Shown piece after piece: positions 14,566 to 14,593 of a stretch of DNA of 14,593 nt (position 1 is the stretch's first letter; each line of letters starts with the position of its first letter). Position numbers and translations under genes: made by a program. Origin of the DNA: a bacterium (GTDB lineage Bacteria > Patescibacteriota > Patescibacteriia > 2-12-FULL-60-25); assembly GCA_024654265.1 (NCBI GenBank), contig JANLIO010000074.1, positions 1-14,593 on the forward strand. The letters run 5' to 3'. The notes under the pieces are model-generated. The model did not search any database. It was given only the letters and a program-made list of their open reading frames with translations, and was not told where the DNA came from.

Positions 14566-14593
14566 GATCCTGGATCCCCGTTTTCACGGGGAT
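14566..14593 (-). repeat. Related palindromic repeat, inverted, cut by the window end
   Basis: ATCCCCGT (14574-14581) and ACGGGGAT (14586-14593) form an 8-bp stem with a TTTC loop, preceded by GATCCTGG. On the minus strand it ends GGGGATCCAGGATC like the copies at 14213 and 14492. It probably continues into GAC beyond the window. No gene is seen anywhere in 14177-14593. Confidence 0.75.

Overview
The window looks like chromosome from a small-genome bacterium of the Patescibacteria/CPR type. This is inference: genes are tightly packed, several starts lack a Shine-Dalgarno sequence or look leaderless, the encoded proteins (two-helix Ltp protein, small GIY-YIG nuclease, NBR1-like-Ig/SpoIID fusion) are typical of that group, and the code is standard (UGA is used as a stop). 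No rRNA or ribosomal protein gene is present to fix the taxon.

Layout. (1) Positions 1-4420 are an AT-richer accessory block studded with copies of a dispersed repeat (core ACCWGACACCGG, often beside a DnaA-box-like TGTGRATAA). Two 183-bp direct copies (137-319 and 2188-2370, 5 mismatches) bracket an AbiEi/AbiEii type IV toxin-antitoxin pair and the frameshifted, truncated start of an EcoRI-type adenine methyltransferase. Beyond the second copy, on the minus strand, lies a compact three-gene operon: XRE-type HTH regulator, membrane-anchored protein with two Ltp (superinfection-exclusion-type) domains, and a TerB_N-domain protein. More inverted repeat units and a 56-bp near-perfect palindrome resembling a gutted insertion sequence close this block. 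(2) Positions 4586-5020 hold a small GIY-YIG nuclease gene, nested inverted repeats and tRNA-Ser(CGA). (3) Positions 5150-9171 are a MarR regulator followed by two overlapping half-transporter genes that form a heterodimeric ABC exporter with one consensus and one degenerate ATP site. (4) Positions 9168-11794 (minus) are an O-antigen ligase/polymerase-like protein and a Wzx-type flippase, translationally coupled. (5) Divergent from these, 11861-14176 encodes a secreted protein with three NBR1-like Ig domains and a SpoIID lytic transglycosylase domain. (6) The last 417 bases are non-coding and filled with short palindromic intergenic repeats.

Working together: the right two thirds is a cell-envelope region (drug or lipid export, glycan flipping and polymerisation, peptidoglycan cleavage). 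The left third is a repeat-bounded defence or stress island. The best candidate for an undescribed system is the XRE-Ltp-TerB_N operon beside the AbiE module.
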